Positions 32,420 through 45,709 are shown, numbered from the stretch's first letter. The stretch: 64,000 bases of DNA from Cannabis sativa (GCF_029168945.1 NC_083603.1:1240001-1304000); one strand, 5' to 3'. The notes: generated from the sequence alone by a model not told the origin. Translations and numbers: made by a program.

Positions 32420-35291
32420 TTAGTCTCTTGTCTTCTGAATCCCAATCCAACGTGCATAATCCACCCACCTAAACAAAAAAAATCATAATAATAAACAAAA
32501 AAACAAATCAAAAAGAAACATAAACATTGAAAAGTAATATAGAGACACTTACATTAGTGAGCCTAAGAAAGTGTTGCCAGTTCTAACAGCAAAGCAAATT
32601 GCACTAAGTACAAGCTTGTGTTGATGTAACAAAGGTTCTAGAAATCTTTGTTCAATGATTCCAGCCAGTACTTGGTACCTATGTTATAAATTATTCACAC
32701 ACATTATTAACAAAACATATATTATAGGAAATAGGAAATTTTTGTAGTAGATTCTTCAAAAGATAATTTTAGTAGATCTCCTATTTATTTTGGTATTCAT
32801 AAAAAAAATTTAATTTTTTTTTTTTATGATTGTGTAAGTTGTAGCTATTTATGATCATTTGTAAATTTTCAAAATATTCCGAATAATTTACAATGCCGAT
32901 AATAAAGCTTAAACAGTTACTTAACACGCGTATAAAAAAACAGTCGTGCTTCTACCAAATATATAAATTTTATTTTTGATATATTATTCGATTTTTTTTT
33001 CTAAAATTTACGAACTGTTCTAAATAATTATAACATTGTAAAAGAAAAAATATTAAGAAAAATTTATATATACCAAAACAAATAGAGATCTGAACATTTT
33101 TTTCATAGAAAAATTAACAGTAAAATCTTTGGTCTCTCCATTGAAATATTCAATAACACGAGTCACGTGATTGAGGACTATTCATGTACAGTCACGTGAC
33201 TCGGGTTATTAGTTTCAATCGAGACCAATAGTATTGTTGGAGAAGTTAATTAGGTCAAAAATGAGATACCTTAAGTTACTTGAAACAGCCATGTAAACAC
33301 CATAGGCAACACTGGTTGGTAATATGGGAACATCTTCAGCTTCACCAGCAAAAGATTTGTCTAATGCTTTTCTTACATTGATCAATCCATTTGTCACTCC
33401 TGTTCCAATCTGAATTATATAATATAGTTTCATTAGTCTTGTGAAAACAAAATTATAATATTATATTTCAATTTCAAAAATTGTAAAAATTAGGAGAAAA
33501 AAATTCTCTGATCAATTTTAAGTTGTTCAAGAATATTAGCGTTGAGTTCTTCAACCTTTTGCGTTATGATTTTTCTATTTTAACTAAGGTAAAATTATGG
33601 AACCTTTAATACATAAAATTTTATTTAAAACTTTAGTATATATGAAAGTGTATGTAAATTGTTGAAATTTTTTGTATACTCTGTTACTTCTGCTGACTTT
33701 TCTTGGTGTTTTTTTTCTTTTTTTATATATGAAAAACTATAAAATAAGTTTAAATCTATGAAACAAAGACTACACTATAAAATTTACTAACTCAATTAGT
33801 GAAGAAAACTATTAATATAAAAAAAATGTTAAAGTTACCAGAGAAGCACTGGTTCCAACTGCAAATAATTTAGCTCCATTTCTCTGTAAAAATAGATTAA
33901 ATTTAAACAAATTAAAATTAAAATTATTAAATTTATGAACAATTATTTAACATGACTAACTCCTAATTATAACTTAAAATAAAAATTAATCGAAATAAAT
34001 AAATATACATACCACAATGGCTCCTACTCTTTGTAAGAATGAATAAGATGACCCAGCCAAAGCTACCTATTTAAAATACACAAAAATTTAGTATGAATTA
34101 CAACATTTTAGTAAAACAAATTAAATTAAAAAAAATGGTATTAATTATGAAAGATTATTGAAAAGAAGAGTTAATAAATGAATTACTTGAAAAGCATTTT
34201 CAGGGCAAGCATGGAAGAAGTTGGCAAGAGTTCCTGCACTGACTGCTAATGGTGACCTAAGAGATACAGTTGGAGCTGGAAGCCATACTAGCATGAAATC
34301 TGCTATAATTGCCATCACCTAATAACAACACTCATTATTATTATTATTATTTAATTAACTAACTAATTACTACTACTAATCATCATTTGTCATGATAAAA
34401 CAACACAAAATTAATCAAATTCTAGCAGAGTCACATGTATTTATAATGGTTACTTTTACATAATTTTAAGTAAGTGATATTTCAATTAAAAAGTATACTA
34501 AATGATCTTAAGCATAAGATTATTTCACTATTTCTCAAACTTTCATATACTCTAAGATTACCAAAAACATATATACATATAAATATATATATATATATAC
34601 ATACCACATCAGCACACACAAAATCGAGCTCTTTAGTGAAATTTTCTCTCCTCTTTTCCAACTCTGCAGCAGTCTACAACACATACAAAAAAATGTTATA
34701 GTAATATCGTTATTGGTGCAATTTCATATCAGATCGTACTTATTTTACTTTAATAATTACCTTAGTGAATATTCCAACACCACACTCAATCCCAACTTTA
34801 GTCAAGAACAAATCATCAGCAAGCAACCTCTCCTTAAACCCACCAAAACCAAGCAACCACCGGAATACCGCCGACTTCTCCAACTCGAAATACCTCTTCA
34901 CAATCGATCCCGGAAGCCTCCCGGCCTCAATCGCGGCCGCCATATCCTTAGGTAAACTCTCTAAGGACCGATTTGCCTCCGCCATTGCCATGATTGCCTC
35001 TCCCCTATTTCTCTTCCTATTCTCATCTCCATCTCCATCTCCACCGCCACCACCGCTATCATTTCCTCCTCCTCCTCCTCCTCCGCTGCCACCTAGGGCG
35101 GCGGATGAGGCGGTTAATTTGATTTTAGGGAAGGAAGGAGTGAAAAAGATTGATGAATTGGTGGTGGTGAGAGTGAGACGATGAGGAAAGGAGTGATGAG
35201 AGATTGGATTAATGGAGGAGGAAGAGGAAGTGTTGTTGTGGAGAGAGAGTGTTGTGTGGATGTGGTGAGAGAAGGTGGCTACAACCACCAT
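32420..35291 (-). CDS. RER4: RETICULATA-related chloroplast membrane protein (eight exons, 381 aa)
   Basis: Plastid-envelope protein of the RETICULATA/DUF3411 family, involved in leaf mesophyll and chloroplast development in Arabidopsis. Exons on the minus strand: 34761-35291, 34605-34673, 34187-34318, 34013-34066, 33839-33883, 33270-33409, 32553-32678, 32420-32468 (1,146 bp); every boundary is GT-AG and phases agree. Residues 1-60 are a Ser/Thr-rich transit peptide, followed by a Gly/Asp-rich low-complexity stretch. The conserved domain starts at NRSLESLPKDMAAAIEAGR and includes VFRWLLGFGGFKERLLADD, ADFMLVWLPAPTVSLR, FAVGTSASLIGTGVTNG and VRTGNTFLGSLMWVDYAR, with several membrane segments. 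It could be the RER3 rather than the RER4 orthologue. A MITE sits about 170 bp upstream of the ATG. Confidence 0.9.
33115..33245. repeat. Short palindrome with paired G-boxes in the RER gene
   Basis: The arms GGTCTC...AATAACACGAGTCACGTGA and TCACGTGACTCGGGTTATT...GAGACC are inverted repeats of about 50 bp, each with a CACGTG core. It lies in the sixth intron of the RETICULATA-related gene and looks like a small foldback MITE; no clear target duplication is seen. Confidence 0.65.
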
Positions 35292-35450
35292 AGCTATGGC
35301 GGTTGATCTTTGCTTTTCTCTGTTTTCTCTTCTGTCTAAGGTTGAGAAGATGAGTTTGTTTTGGTTATTTGGTTTTTGGTTTATTGGAAGTTACTTTGGT
35401 GGGTTAACTATATTAACGGTTTATTCAACCTTATTTTTTTTATAATAATA

Positions 35451-35843
35451 ATAATAATAGGGTAAATACTATTTTGGACCCTGTGTTTTGCAAAAGTTAC
35501 AGAGTAGACCCTGTGTTTTGTTAAATGACAAAATGGACCCTGTATTTTCTAAAATAGTAAAAATAAGACCCTGAGCTTAATTTTTGATAACTTTTTTTTT
35601 AATACAATCAACTTGAAGACAATGCTTAATACGAACAGATACAAAAAATATAAACAGTTTTGTCATATAGCACTTTTAGATCGAATGATAATTAAACTTT
35701 ATTTTGATAAAAAATCAATTCAGGGTCCTATTTGTACTATTTTAGAAAATACAGGGTCCATTTTGTTATTTAACAAAATACAAGGTCCAATTGATAACTT
35801 TTGTAAAACAGAGGGTCCAAAATGGTATTTACCCATAATAATA
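35451..35843. mobile_element. Foldback MITE upstream of the RER gene
   Basis: The element 35460-35834 (375 bp) begins GGGTAAATACTATTTTGGACCC and ends with its inverse, with arms of more than 100 bp. It is flanked by ATAATAATA on both sides (35451-35459, 35835-35843), a 9-bp duplication that fits Mutator-type elements, although the flank is itself a microsatellite. A small frame at 35613-35885 is an artefact of the arm. Confidence 0.8.
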
Positions 35844-37200
35844 AATAAGAGAAGAGAATCATTTGTTACTAGAATAATATTGTGATAAAATAGTGCCAAA
35901 TATTACTCTCTCTTAAGTCTTAACTAAGAATTTTGTTAAATATAGAATAATAAAAAAAAGAATACTTCCCCCACTATTTTCTTTAAGAATGTTATTAAGA
36001 GTAATGATTTATATTTATTTTTTAATATTAAATATAATAATTACATTATTTGAAGTTAATTAGCACCATGTCAATAATACATGAGCAAATTGTTTTGAAA
36101 TCTGTCCATTTTCAACTTAAAAGACAAATTTGTATTGAATTATAATTGGATTTTTTTTTGTTTAAGGAAGCAAATTCTAATAATTATGGATATAAGTGGT
36201 TTGTTGATGTTAATTAAGCTAGATTTATGCACTCACACATTTTTTTTAATAAAAGTTTGCTGACTTCATTAAGATAAATAGACTAATATGATAGTCCTTA
36301 ATCAGAATAACGTACCAAATAATAGATCGTACCAAAATGTGAATTAGAATAACGTACCAAATAATAGATCGTTTGATTATCGAATTACTTATAAAAAAAA
36401 ATTGGATGAAAATAAATGAAATAGACTGTAAAGGACTATTACAATAATTTATAATTAATCCAAACAGATTAATTTTCCACTCATACAATTTTTTTTTTTA
36501 AAAAAAATGATAATTAAGTTTGCATGTGTTTTGTAATTTTTACTTTCAATAATTGAATTGGTAAATATTTTTTGCTCAATTTTGACAATACAAGACAATA
36601 AAAGCTTGAAATTGGTATTTTTTTAAAAGAAAATAATATGAACCATACAACAAGTGAAAATCATTTAATGTTTTATTTTATTGTATTTTTTATTTAGTAA
36701 TATTTGAGACCTTATATTATTATGCATTTATATTGTAGACAGAAAATAAATAAGGCTAAATCATCAAGGGCCATATAATAGAGTGTGGTGGGGTCTTTAA
36801 TAGGGACCCCATTACCTTTGGAAAACTTGACTATTTAAGAACACGTGTCAGAAAAATAGAGAGAAGAGATTGGATCAACCAAAATTAGTGGCCAATGAAG
36901 GCACGTGCATCACACGCGAGGTTGATGATTTTGATTGATTTGTAGCACTAAATAAGATTTTTATGGTTCAAAATCTCCATGGGAAAATCCTAATGCATAG
37001 CTTTACATACAACAAATTAACATATCAATATCACTATTTAGATAATAATAACTACTCATGCTTCTATAATTTCATTTGACAAAAACATTGTTTTCCTTTT
37101 CCTTTTCTTGAAATAGGTATTTAGATATAGATTTATTGTTATTAAATAAAGGCTATAATGTGCCTAAATTTTATGCAATAGAAAAATTAAATATAATTAC
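35844..37200. other. Gene-poor region
   Basis: No supported gene. At 36302-36375 the phrase ACGTACCAAATAATAGATCGT is tandemly repeated. At about 36840-36920 two G-box cores (ACACGTGTC and GCACGTGC) lie 70 bp apart in less AT-rich DNA; this could be a regulatory relic, but no open frame or exon is attached. Confidence 0.5.
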
Positions 37201-37201
37201 A

Positions 37202-37584
37202 CATTAGCAATTTTTCTCCCCGAACTTTAACATATACCAAATTATGTCCCCTGAACTTTTTTGGCCGTTAAAAATCCGCCTGAACTATTGAGATTGTTAA
37301 ATTTAAAGACTTTTGTCTAATTTCATTCAATTTTACTGTTTCAAGTGCTAAATCATACTCCCCAGACTTTGATGTCTACCAAATCATGTCCCTCAAACTT
37401 TTATATGTATTAAATCATGTCTCCTGAACTTTCATACATGTTAGAATTTTTTTACTAAAATTAGATAAAAGCCCTTAAATTTAACAATCTTAATAGTTCA
37501 GAGAGAATTTTTAACGGCAAAAAAAATTTAGGGGGCATGATTTAGTACATGTCAAAGTTCGGGGAAAAAAATTGCTAATTAGCC
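37202..37584. mobile_element. Foldback MITE (same family as 28.5 kb)
   Basis: Inverted arms: ATTAGCAATTTTTCTCCCCG at the left and CGGGGAAAAAAATTGCTAAT at the right, with phrases such as CCCCTGAAC and TTAAATTTAA mirrored inside. About 380 bp, noncoding. Target duplication not resolved. Confidence 0.7.
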
Positions 37585-37913
37585 TTACACTAATTTAATG
37601 TTTAATGAATTTTAAGGGCATCTCCAAAGCGAGCAAAATTGGTAGAGCTCTTTTTTATTTTCTTAAATATTAAATTTACACAGTAACCAATTAAAGAAAA
37701 AGTAGATATCGGTGCTCCTGTCAGTAAAACATTTGAAAAGTCAATAATTATTAAAGTTATATGGACTCACATTTTTAACAGCCACACTTATAGCAATTTC
37801 CATTAGAGTTGCACTAATGTGGTTGTTTTTTTTACCATCCGAAATCATGGTTTCAAACTCTAATCAATTTAAACTAAATCATTTGAGAATTGAGACTACA
37901 TAAATAAATTTAT

Positions 37914-38125
37914 GTGACGTTTAGTTGGGATGAATAAAAATATTTTTTTTTATCTTGTATTGGAATGGTCATTCCTTTCATTTTAAAATGGAATAGTCAT
38001 TTCACCAAAAATGATGAAATAGTCATTATATTATAATGATATTCTAATACTTTAAAATGTAACCAAATAAAATAATAAAATAAAAATTATTTCTTTTCCA
38101 TTTCATTTCATTACCTAAACGTCAC
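37914..38125. mobile_element. Candidate small MITE with 11-bp inverted ends
   Basis: GTGACGTTTAG at 37914 and its exact inverse CTAAACGTCAC ending at 38125, with loosely palindromic AT-rich sequence between. 212 bp, no clear target duplication, so the family is not assigned. Confidence 0.5.
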
Positions 38126-38990
38126 TTAATTATTAATAGTTTGATAAATCTAAACTGCTTAGGATTCTCTACATACGTCACAGAGTTCTAATCAACAGTT
38201 CAAATCAAATTACACTACCTATTTTATATATAGTTAAAGGAAGATTTAAGAAATTATTTTAGAAATATATAAAAATATATATATATATATAGTTGTACAA
38301 AATTTTAAATAATTTTACGATTTTTAAGATTTCATTTACATAAAAAAAAAATTATATATATTTATATTATACTCTTGTTATTTGTTGTTAGTTTTTTTTT
38401 TTAATTATTTTAATATTATTTTGACATTGTTTTCCTCAAACTTTCGTGTGATTATTTCCTGTTATTTTTTTAAAATACTATAAAAATAAAAATATATATT
38501 TGAATGTAAAAATATAGAGTTTTTACCAATAGTTTGTGTAAATTTTCCAAAATTTAATATACTTCTTAAATGTAAAATTGACATTTGATAAAAACTTTTA
38601 CATACATCATATTCTAGAAGGCAACACATATATCTTTTCTTATAAAACTATCTATAATTAATAATTAGGCCATTAGGTCATATATATATAGATTTTTCGT
38701 ATGGGAAAATGTAGTAGAATTTATTTTTATATGGCATAAATAAATAATACAAAAAAATATAAAATTAAAAAATAATTAAAGTTTAAAATATGGAAAAAAA
38801 AATCATAAATGAATTTAATAAAACTTATTAAGTTTTGCCAGAAAAGTTGACTGTGCCAGAAAGTTATTGCCATCGAAAAGTCATTGAAAAAGTCACCATT
38901 GTTGGAAAAGATACCGAAAAAGTCATTGTCGCCAAGAAAATAAAAAGTCATTAGAAAAATCACCAGAAGTATATGTCTCAGATTTAAATA
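38126..38990. other. AT-rich gene-poor region
   Basis: Contains (TA)n near 38275-38290 and a GAAAAAGTCA-type simple repeat near 38830-38950. No supported gene. Confidence 0.55.
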
Positions 38991-38996
38991 AAAATA

Positions 38997-39215
38997 GAAT
39001 CGGTTCTATAGCATAATGAATAAAAATAAATAGTTCAAACCGGTTATAATTGAAATATAACCAGTTCTGTAACATAATGAATAAAAATAACTAATACAAA
39101 ATAACTTAAACCATTTATAATTAAAATAGAACTGATTTTATAACAATTTTATAATGAATAAAAATAAATAACACGAAATAACTCAAACCGATTATAACTA
39201 AGATAGAACCATTAC
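38997..39215. repeat. Tandem repeat, about 70-80 bp, three copies
   Basis: The phrase ATAATGAATAAAAATAA recurs at about 39013, 39074 and 39150, each followed by a variant of TCAAACCGGTTATAATTGAA or its decayed form. Copies have diverged by substitutions and small indels. Confidence 0.7.
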
Positions 39216-40784
39216 AAGCCTAGAAAGACCTTTTGATTCTTGGTTGTGCATTGATTTACATTAGTGGATAATAGTAAGTATAGCAAGCATATGAAATATT
39301 TTGAGTTAGTGGATTGATAGTTGTAATTGGCATGCAGAAATTGTTTCAATTGTTAGTTAAATGTGTTTTATGGTTTCATGAGTTGAATGAGAACAAATGT
39401 TGAAGTGTGTCAAGGGCATAATTGAGTTGAAATTCTGGATTGTTATGCATAGGTGAAATTTTTTCATAATCATGTTATTGAGTCTACTTGAAAATTGCTC
39501 ATGTTCCGGGAATTGACTTGTTTAACTTGTGTTTTTCGATTTAGTGTTTTACTCGAGGACGAGTAATGATTAATTTGGGGGAATTTGTTAGGGTGTTATT
39601 AGTAATATTTTTTAGGTTAATTTTAGTGTGTTTTTAATTAGTTTTACTCTTGTTTGAAGTAATTTTACGCTTTTTGTTATCATTTATTTTTGCAGATTTA
39701 AAATAGATTAAACATGGAAAATATGGAAGGAATATGATGAAAAAAGATCAAATAAAAGATCACTGCACACAAAATAGGGGGTCAAGCCCATGCCTAGGTC
39801 CGTGTCGATTGCATCCTGTAGGCGTGTGGATTTTGCAACACAGGCTGCGGCATAGGAAGTGCATGTCGCGGCCCGCCCCCTTCTAATCCAAGCAGAATAG
39901 GTTTTCAGTGTCTTTTATCTTTTTTTATCATTTTTTAGCTATAAAAGAAGTGGGCTTCCATAGTTTTCAGGAATTAATCAAGGAGTACGAATTTTGGAGA
40001 GCAAAATCGATATTGAAGGTTTTCTCAATAGGATTTTCAGCATTCTTTTCTTCTCTATTTTCTTCTTCTATTCTAAATTAATATGTGTGAAATTGCTACG
40101 ATGAACATGAGTAGCTAATACAGTTCATTAGGGTTTAGATGGATATTGATTGACATTAATTTTTAGTTTTAATATAATTTAATTCCCTCTCAATTTCTAT
40201 GTATTCTATTTCATTCGTACTTAATTTTTTTTAATTGGCTAGCCATCAATTAATTGTTTATGATTTTGATACAAAATTTGAAAAGTGAGTGTCGATTATG
40301 TTATAGTGAAATAGAACCAAATTTTGATATAAGACAAGAGTACCTATATGGTTTGGATAGCTTATAGGGTTTCTGTGTTTAATGCCTTTTACATGTTTAA
40401 TTTATCACAAGAGTAGAAAGTTTGCATGTAATTGAGGTTTATATATCTGAGAAGACTATAAGTTACCTAAGTAAATTTGCTATTACATAGAATTTGGTAA
40501 TAGGAATAGAATCATATTAAACCATAATCAATAGATGCAATTAAAATAGAAGACCCTAACTTTTAATCATCGTTAGTTTACATATTAATTACTTGTTTTC
40601 TGTTTTTACTGTTTCTTTATCGTTTTCTAATTTTAATTTTCTCTTAATTTCGATATAACCAAATAGAAGTAAATGTTTAATTTTAAAGTATTTCACTACA
40701 ATCTTTGTGGGATTAACTTTCCTCTTTTGTGAGTCTATAACTTATCTACAATACGTATATTTACGTGTTAAAAATACCACAACA
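39216..40784 (+). mobile_element. Truncated Gypsy-type element: 3' internal end plus 3' LTR
   Basis: A polypurine tract (TAATTTGGGGGAATT) is followed at 39586 by TGTTAGGG, and the LTR ends CCACAACA at 40784, 1,199 bp in all. Its layout and phrases (ACTCGAGGACGAGTAA before the tract, TTTGAAAAGTGAG inside) match the Gypsy-type element at 7-13 kb, so both belong to related families. No 5' LTR or target duplication is visible, so it is an old partial copy. Confidence 0.7.
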
Positions 40785-41890
40785 GAATACTAAATGAGTA
40801 ATATAACTAAAAAATGTCTACACATATAGCAACCACTTTCATACTAATGATTATTCTATCAACTCAATCCACACATATATGACCCGTTTGACACATCTTT
40901 TAAAAAAAACTAAAAGCTACTTGTTAAATAAATTGTGATAAAAAAAAATATTTGATAAACCATTCAAAAAAAAATTATAGAAAAGCTACCGCCAAAAGAT
41001 AAAATTGTTACAACTCAACTTTTAAAAAAAACACTGGTTTGATTAAAAAAAATCTATAATAAATTTATTTGTACTAAAAATATATTTATTTATTTATTAT
41101 ATAACAAATAAGTTATAATATAATAAATAATATTTAAATATTCTTTTTTTATTTTGTTTTGAAAAAATATTTTATATTTTATATTTTATTATTAATATTC
41201 CACACCAACTTAGAGTTTTTCATATATTTGAATTTTTAATTTTTTTACATGTAATAAAAATATAATATAATTTATTTTATCAAATGCATCTGAATTTATT
41301 CTTTTAGAAGAAAATAATTAAAAATATAAAAAAAAATTTAAAAATTTTATATAACATAAGTTGTTTTTATATGTTTGTTATTATAATCAATTAGATTATA
41401 ACATTAATGATCAATATAATAGAATCTTAACAACTCACAACACTTTAAAATTTATAATTTACCAAACACTCTGTTCAACTTTTTTCTATAGTTCTACTGT
41501 AGCTGTTTTTTCTCAAACATAACTATAATTATTTTTCCCACAACACAACTATATATATATATAAATTTTTATATATATATATAAATATGTGTGAATTAGA
41601 TTTGATCGTTATATTTATATGTCAATCAACATTTAATTTATACAAGTGTAAATTTTTTATTTTTCAATCCAATCCAATCTGCACAAGTGCACACTTTGCA
41701 TATTAAATTGAATAATGCGAATTGAATTAAATTGAGTATTTTATAAACACCCAAATCTCATTTTTCAAGTCGTGTGTTTAAAAAATATTATTGGAGATGG
41801 TCTTATGTCGTATTTTTTTTTTTAATTTTTTGTTTATTGAATTTATTTATGTTAAAAATGATTTATTTGTTGAGAATATTGTACTATATA
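40785..41890. other. AT-rich region upstream of the plastid uL1 gene
   Basis: No supported gene. Contains a (TA)n run near 41553-41582. The distal part may hold another decayed MITE, but ends were not resolved. Confidence 0.5.
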
Positions 41891-41902
41891 CCATAAAAAT
41901 GG

Positions 41903-41911
41903 TATATAAAA
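41903..41911 (+). promoter_or_regulatory. TATA box of the plastid uL1 gene
   Basis: TATATAAAA, about 180 bp upstream of the start codon and ahead of a GA-rich leader (AGAGAG repeats at 42048-42068). Position and context fit a plant core promoter. Confidence 0.5.
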
Positions 41912-42084
41912 CCTTAAATAGTGAAAGAGTGCTGTACTATAGACAAGAAAAAAGCCTCTCTCTTCTTATCTCCAATTTTTTTTTATGGATAGATAACATT
42001 TCTACCAAAATCTTCATCTTCTTCATTTTCACAAACACTAAACACAACAGAGAGAGAGAGAGAGAGAGCTCTTTTTTTTCAACA

Positions 42085-44947
42085 ATGGCGACCTGTACTA
42101 CAATCACAACAACAACAACATCTTCTTCGCTCGTGCTATCATACGCCACCTCTTCTGTACACCCACAAGATATCAGCATCAACATCCACTCTTCTCTTCT
42201 CTCCTTCAAACCAAAACCCCTTTCAAGAACTTTTTCTCTCTACCCACTTGTTCTGAGGCGTAGAGAGAGAAAACCATGTAAATTCGTTGATGGGTATTTG
42301 AGGAGAGACTCCAACAACTCATCTGGGCATTACCCACTTGTGGCTGTTTCCGCTGTGGCTGCTGAGGCTGAGGTGGCTGAGGCGGTGGAAGAGAAGGAAG
42401 AAGGAGCTGCTGGGTCGGCTGCTGTTACTGCTCCTAAGAAACCCAAAAAGGGAAAAGCTGCTTTGCTTTTGAAGAGGGATAGAGTATGTGATGATAAAGT
42501 TTGGATTTTTATTCTTAATTATGTATCATTGTTGAATTGTTGTTGATTATATTGATGTATTAAGGAAATTCTGTGTTTGGGTTTAGTTTGTTAATTATGT
42601 TTCATTTGTTGAATTTTTGTCAAATTATATTGATGTTTTAGGTGAATTCTGTGTTTGCTTTTGTTTGTTTTGAGTATTTTTTTTTGGGTTTTGTTTTAGT
42701 ATTATGAGGAATTGGCTTGTTTTGATTGACAATAGTATGCATACAAAGTAACAATTTTGTTATGAAAAGAAAAAAGTGAAGGAAGTTCGTTTCATCATTG
42801 TTGAATTTTGTTTTCTGAATTGGTTTTTGTGAGAAAGTAGTGGGCTTGTTTGTTGGTTGATGTTGGGAATAATCAGAATTTGTAGTCATGGAAAAAATTT
42901 AGAGTTAGTTTGTTGATCATATTAAGGATACAACAGTTTTTATAGCTTTTGTTTGTTATGTGTAATCATAATTTATTGGTATGAATGAGGCATATAAGAG
43001 AGAAAATCTTTATTATTAGTTTTCACAATCTGTGAAGATTAGTTTAATGGATCAAACACTCAATTTTTGTTATGTTTTAACAACTGTCAGACAAGGTCTA
43101 AGAGATTCTTGGAAATTCAAAAGTTGAGGGAAATTAAACAAGAGTATGATGTGAAGACAGCAATTTCTTTGATGAAGCAAATGGCAAGTTCGAAATTCAC
43201 AGAAACAGCTGAAGCGCATTTCCGCCTTAACATTGACCCGAAATATAATGATCAACAGCTAAGGGCAACTGTAAGTTTCATGATCCTTGATTGGTGATTG
43301 ATTGACAATTGTGTTTATGTTTGTTTTTCTACTTTTTATTTCCTCCTTTGATCTGGGGCATTTTCTTTAATAGGTAAATCTTCCTAAGGGAACTGGACAG
43401 ACTGTCAAAGTGGCTGTTCTTACTCAAGGTTGTTGCTAATTTGCTTCTCTCTATTTTGACTTACATACATATTTCATTTACAAGCTTAAGGTTTTATGGT
43501 GGGGTAAGTATGAGTAGATTAAAGAACCAATTAGACTCCTTTTACATGATATTCGGCGGATGTAAGTTTAGGTAATGTTTCAATGATATATTTTCCATGT
43601 TAAGTCGGCCCTTCCCCATTTTCAATATCCGCAAAATGAAAACAAGACACTTAGGTTATCAAGTGTACCATTTTTCGTATGTTTGGCGTATAGTAGAACG
43701 GGTTATGAGCTTGTGCTTGTAATCTTGATGATTTTCCCGTAAGTGGATTTGTTTTATGGGCTGCATTTCCAAGCAACCTTGGTGTCGGTTAAGGCTAATG
43801 CTCATGATTTCTCCATAGGAATCCATTTGTAAAAGTTCTCTTTCGACTACAATTGAGTGCTTATTTTATGTAAAACGGTTTTACCTAGTTATTTGTGTAA
43901 GTTAATTTTCTTTAAAAGGTTCATGGACTCTTTGTGCTATGATTGAGTTTTCCTTTTATTCTTCTTCCACATGCCTGTATTGACTGCTTATTATTATAAC
44001 TACAGGAGAAAGATTCGATGAAGCAAAGAACGCTGGAGCTGATTTGGTGGGTGGAGAAGATTTGATAGAGCAGATTAAGGGTGGATTTATGGAGTTTGAT
44101 AAGTTGATTGCTTCACCAGATATGATGCCTAAGGTGTTGCTCTGAATATCTTGTCTTAACTAAAATATATGAACTGCTTAAACATAACATGCAATAATCG
44201 GTGAATAACTAAGACATTTTAATGATTTCCATGTTCGTCTTAGGTGGCTAGCCTGGGAAAAATTCTTGGACCAAGAGGGCTCATGCCGAATCCCAAAGCT
44301 GGCACAGTGACCCCTAATATCCCTCAGGTATGATTTAAAGAATATCACTTTCTCTTAGCAACTTGCTAGAGCTTTTCCGATAAATGTGTAGTCGCTTTAA
44401 GTGGGACGTCAAGTCTTTCCTAAACTTTCACAAAAATGCATGTCTGTCTAAATCTAAACTATGAATCTTGACAGGGAAAATGGAGAAGTTGAAAACCTTA
44501 TTTCAATGTAGCGAAATGTTTGTTTGTTGTATATGCAGTTGGTTTTAGTTTTGACTGAGTTCGGTTTCATTTACCTTTTTTTTTCTTCAGGCTATTGCAG
44601 AATTCAAGCAAGGAAAGGTTGAATTCAGAGCGGACAAAACCGGGATAGTTCATTTGCCTTTTGGAAAGATTGACTTTTCCGAGGAAGATCTTATTATAAA
44701 CTTGCTTGCTGCAATAGTATGTCTTCTTCGTTTCATTCATTGTATTGAATTCACTCACTTTCAGCTAACAAAAGAAACTAACATGTTTTTCGACACTTGA
44801 ATATGACAGAAATCGGTAGAAACAAATAAACCATCAGGAGCCAAAGGTGTTTACTGGAAGAGTGCATTTGTATGCTCATCAATGGGGCCTTCAATTCGGT
44901 TAAACATAAAGGAGATGTTGGATTACAAGCCTTCATCAGATGAATGA
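42085..44947 (+). CDS. RPL1: Plastid 50S ribosomal protein L1, uL1c (seven exons, 369 aa)
   Basis: Structural protein of the chloroplast ribosome L1 stalk, nuclear-encoded. Exons: 42085-42483, 43091-43270, 43374-43428, 44006-44133, 44244-44327, 44591-44716, 44810-44947 (1,110 bp), all GT-AG with consistent phases. Residues 1-75 are a Ser/Thr/Arg-rich transit peptide. An Ala/Glu- and Lys-rich linker follows ([23 protein letters not shown]). The uL1 domain begins near 135 ([19 protein letters not shown]) and includes [34 protein letters not shown] and the family signature [20 protein letters not shown]. Length fits plastid uL1. The start is the ATG that opens the transit peptide; the frame is open further upstream but overlaps the leader. 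Intron 1 holds a roughly 76-bp tandem duplication (42522-42670). Confidence 0.95.
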
Positions 44948-45709
44948 ATGAAGAGAACAAAACCTGTAAATGTTGGCCTTCAATTTGTTTATTAAGCCTC
45001 GTAAGGTTGGTTTGCTCGTCTCGCCAAGGATCATGCCGATATTAGTAGACAAGGAAAAACAAAAACATGGTAGAAGGGTAACTAGGATGACAGTGGAGAA
45101 GAAGACCTTAAATTTTTGTATTTTGATTTGAAGAATTTACAGAGAATGGTCTTCCACAGCATGAGAAATGCCCCTGTATTACTTTCTTTTTTAGTTTATT
45201 ATTATTATCTATCTATTTTACTTTTATTTTATCAGTCAGTTTTTTCTGTTATAGGCTTTATCAAAACCTCATGATGGCATTGGTGGGTGTGTAGTGAATT
45301 TCTGACCTTTTTTTTTTTAATTTATTTCTTGAGTTTAAAAAGCTTTTACAATCCAAGTTTGGGAATAATGCTGATTTGGATTTTTTCTATTATTAGCTTA
45401 TGAGAAATGCTAAAAGGCTTATCTATAATGGTAACATTGTACATACATATATGATCCATAATTAAGTGAAAATAGTTAAAATTTTAATACTCTTTGATAA
45501 ACTAACAGAATACTAAACTTGAAGTTTCTGTACAAAATAATGACAATGATAAAGTTTGGTCGAATCAATCAAACCCTGTAGTGGTTACTTACAAAAAAGG
45601 CCAAGAAATGATTTCACATACATTCTTGTATCAAAATTATGTTCTAAGACAATTATCAGTAGAGAAGTACAAGAACAAGGGAGTAAGAAGTTTCGATATT
45701 AACATTTTC
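44948..45709. other. Convergent 3' regions of the uL1c gene and SMC5
   Basis: 762 bp between two stop codons on opposite strands. It must hold both 3' UTRs, which may overlap. No separate gene is seen. Confidence 0.65.

Noticed and set aside
35613..35885. 90-codon frame
   Set aside because: Runs through one arm of the foldback MITE.
36839..36920. Paired G-boxes as the promoter of a hidden gene
   Set aside because: No open frame, exon pair or start codon context follows on either strand within reach.
42638..42889. 83-codon frame on the minus strand
   Set aside because: Antisense to intron 1 of the plastid uL1 gene; composition is low-complexity.
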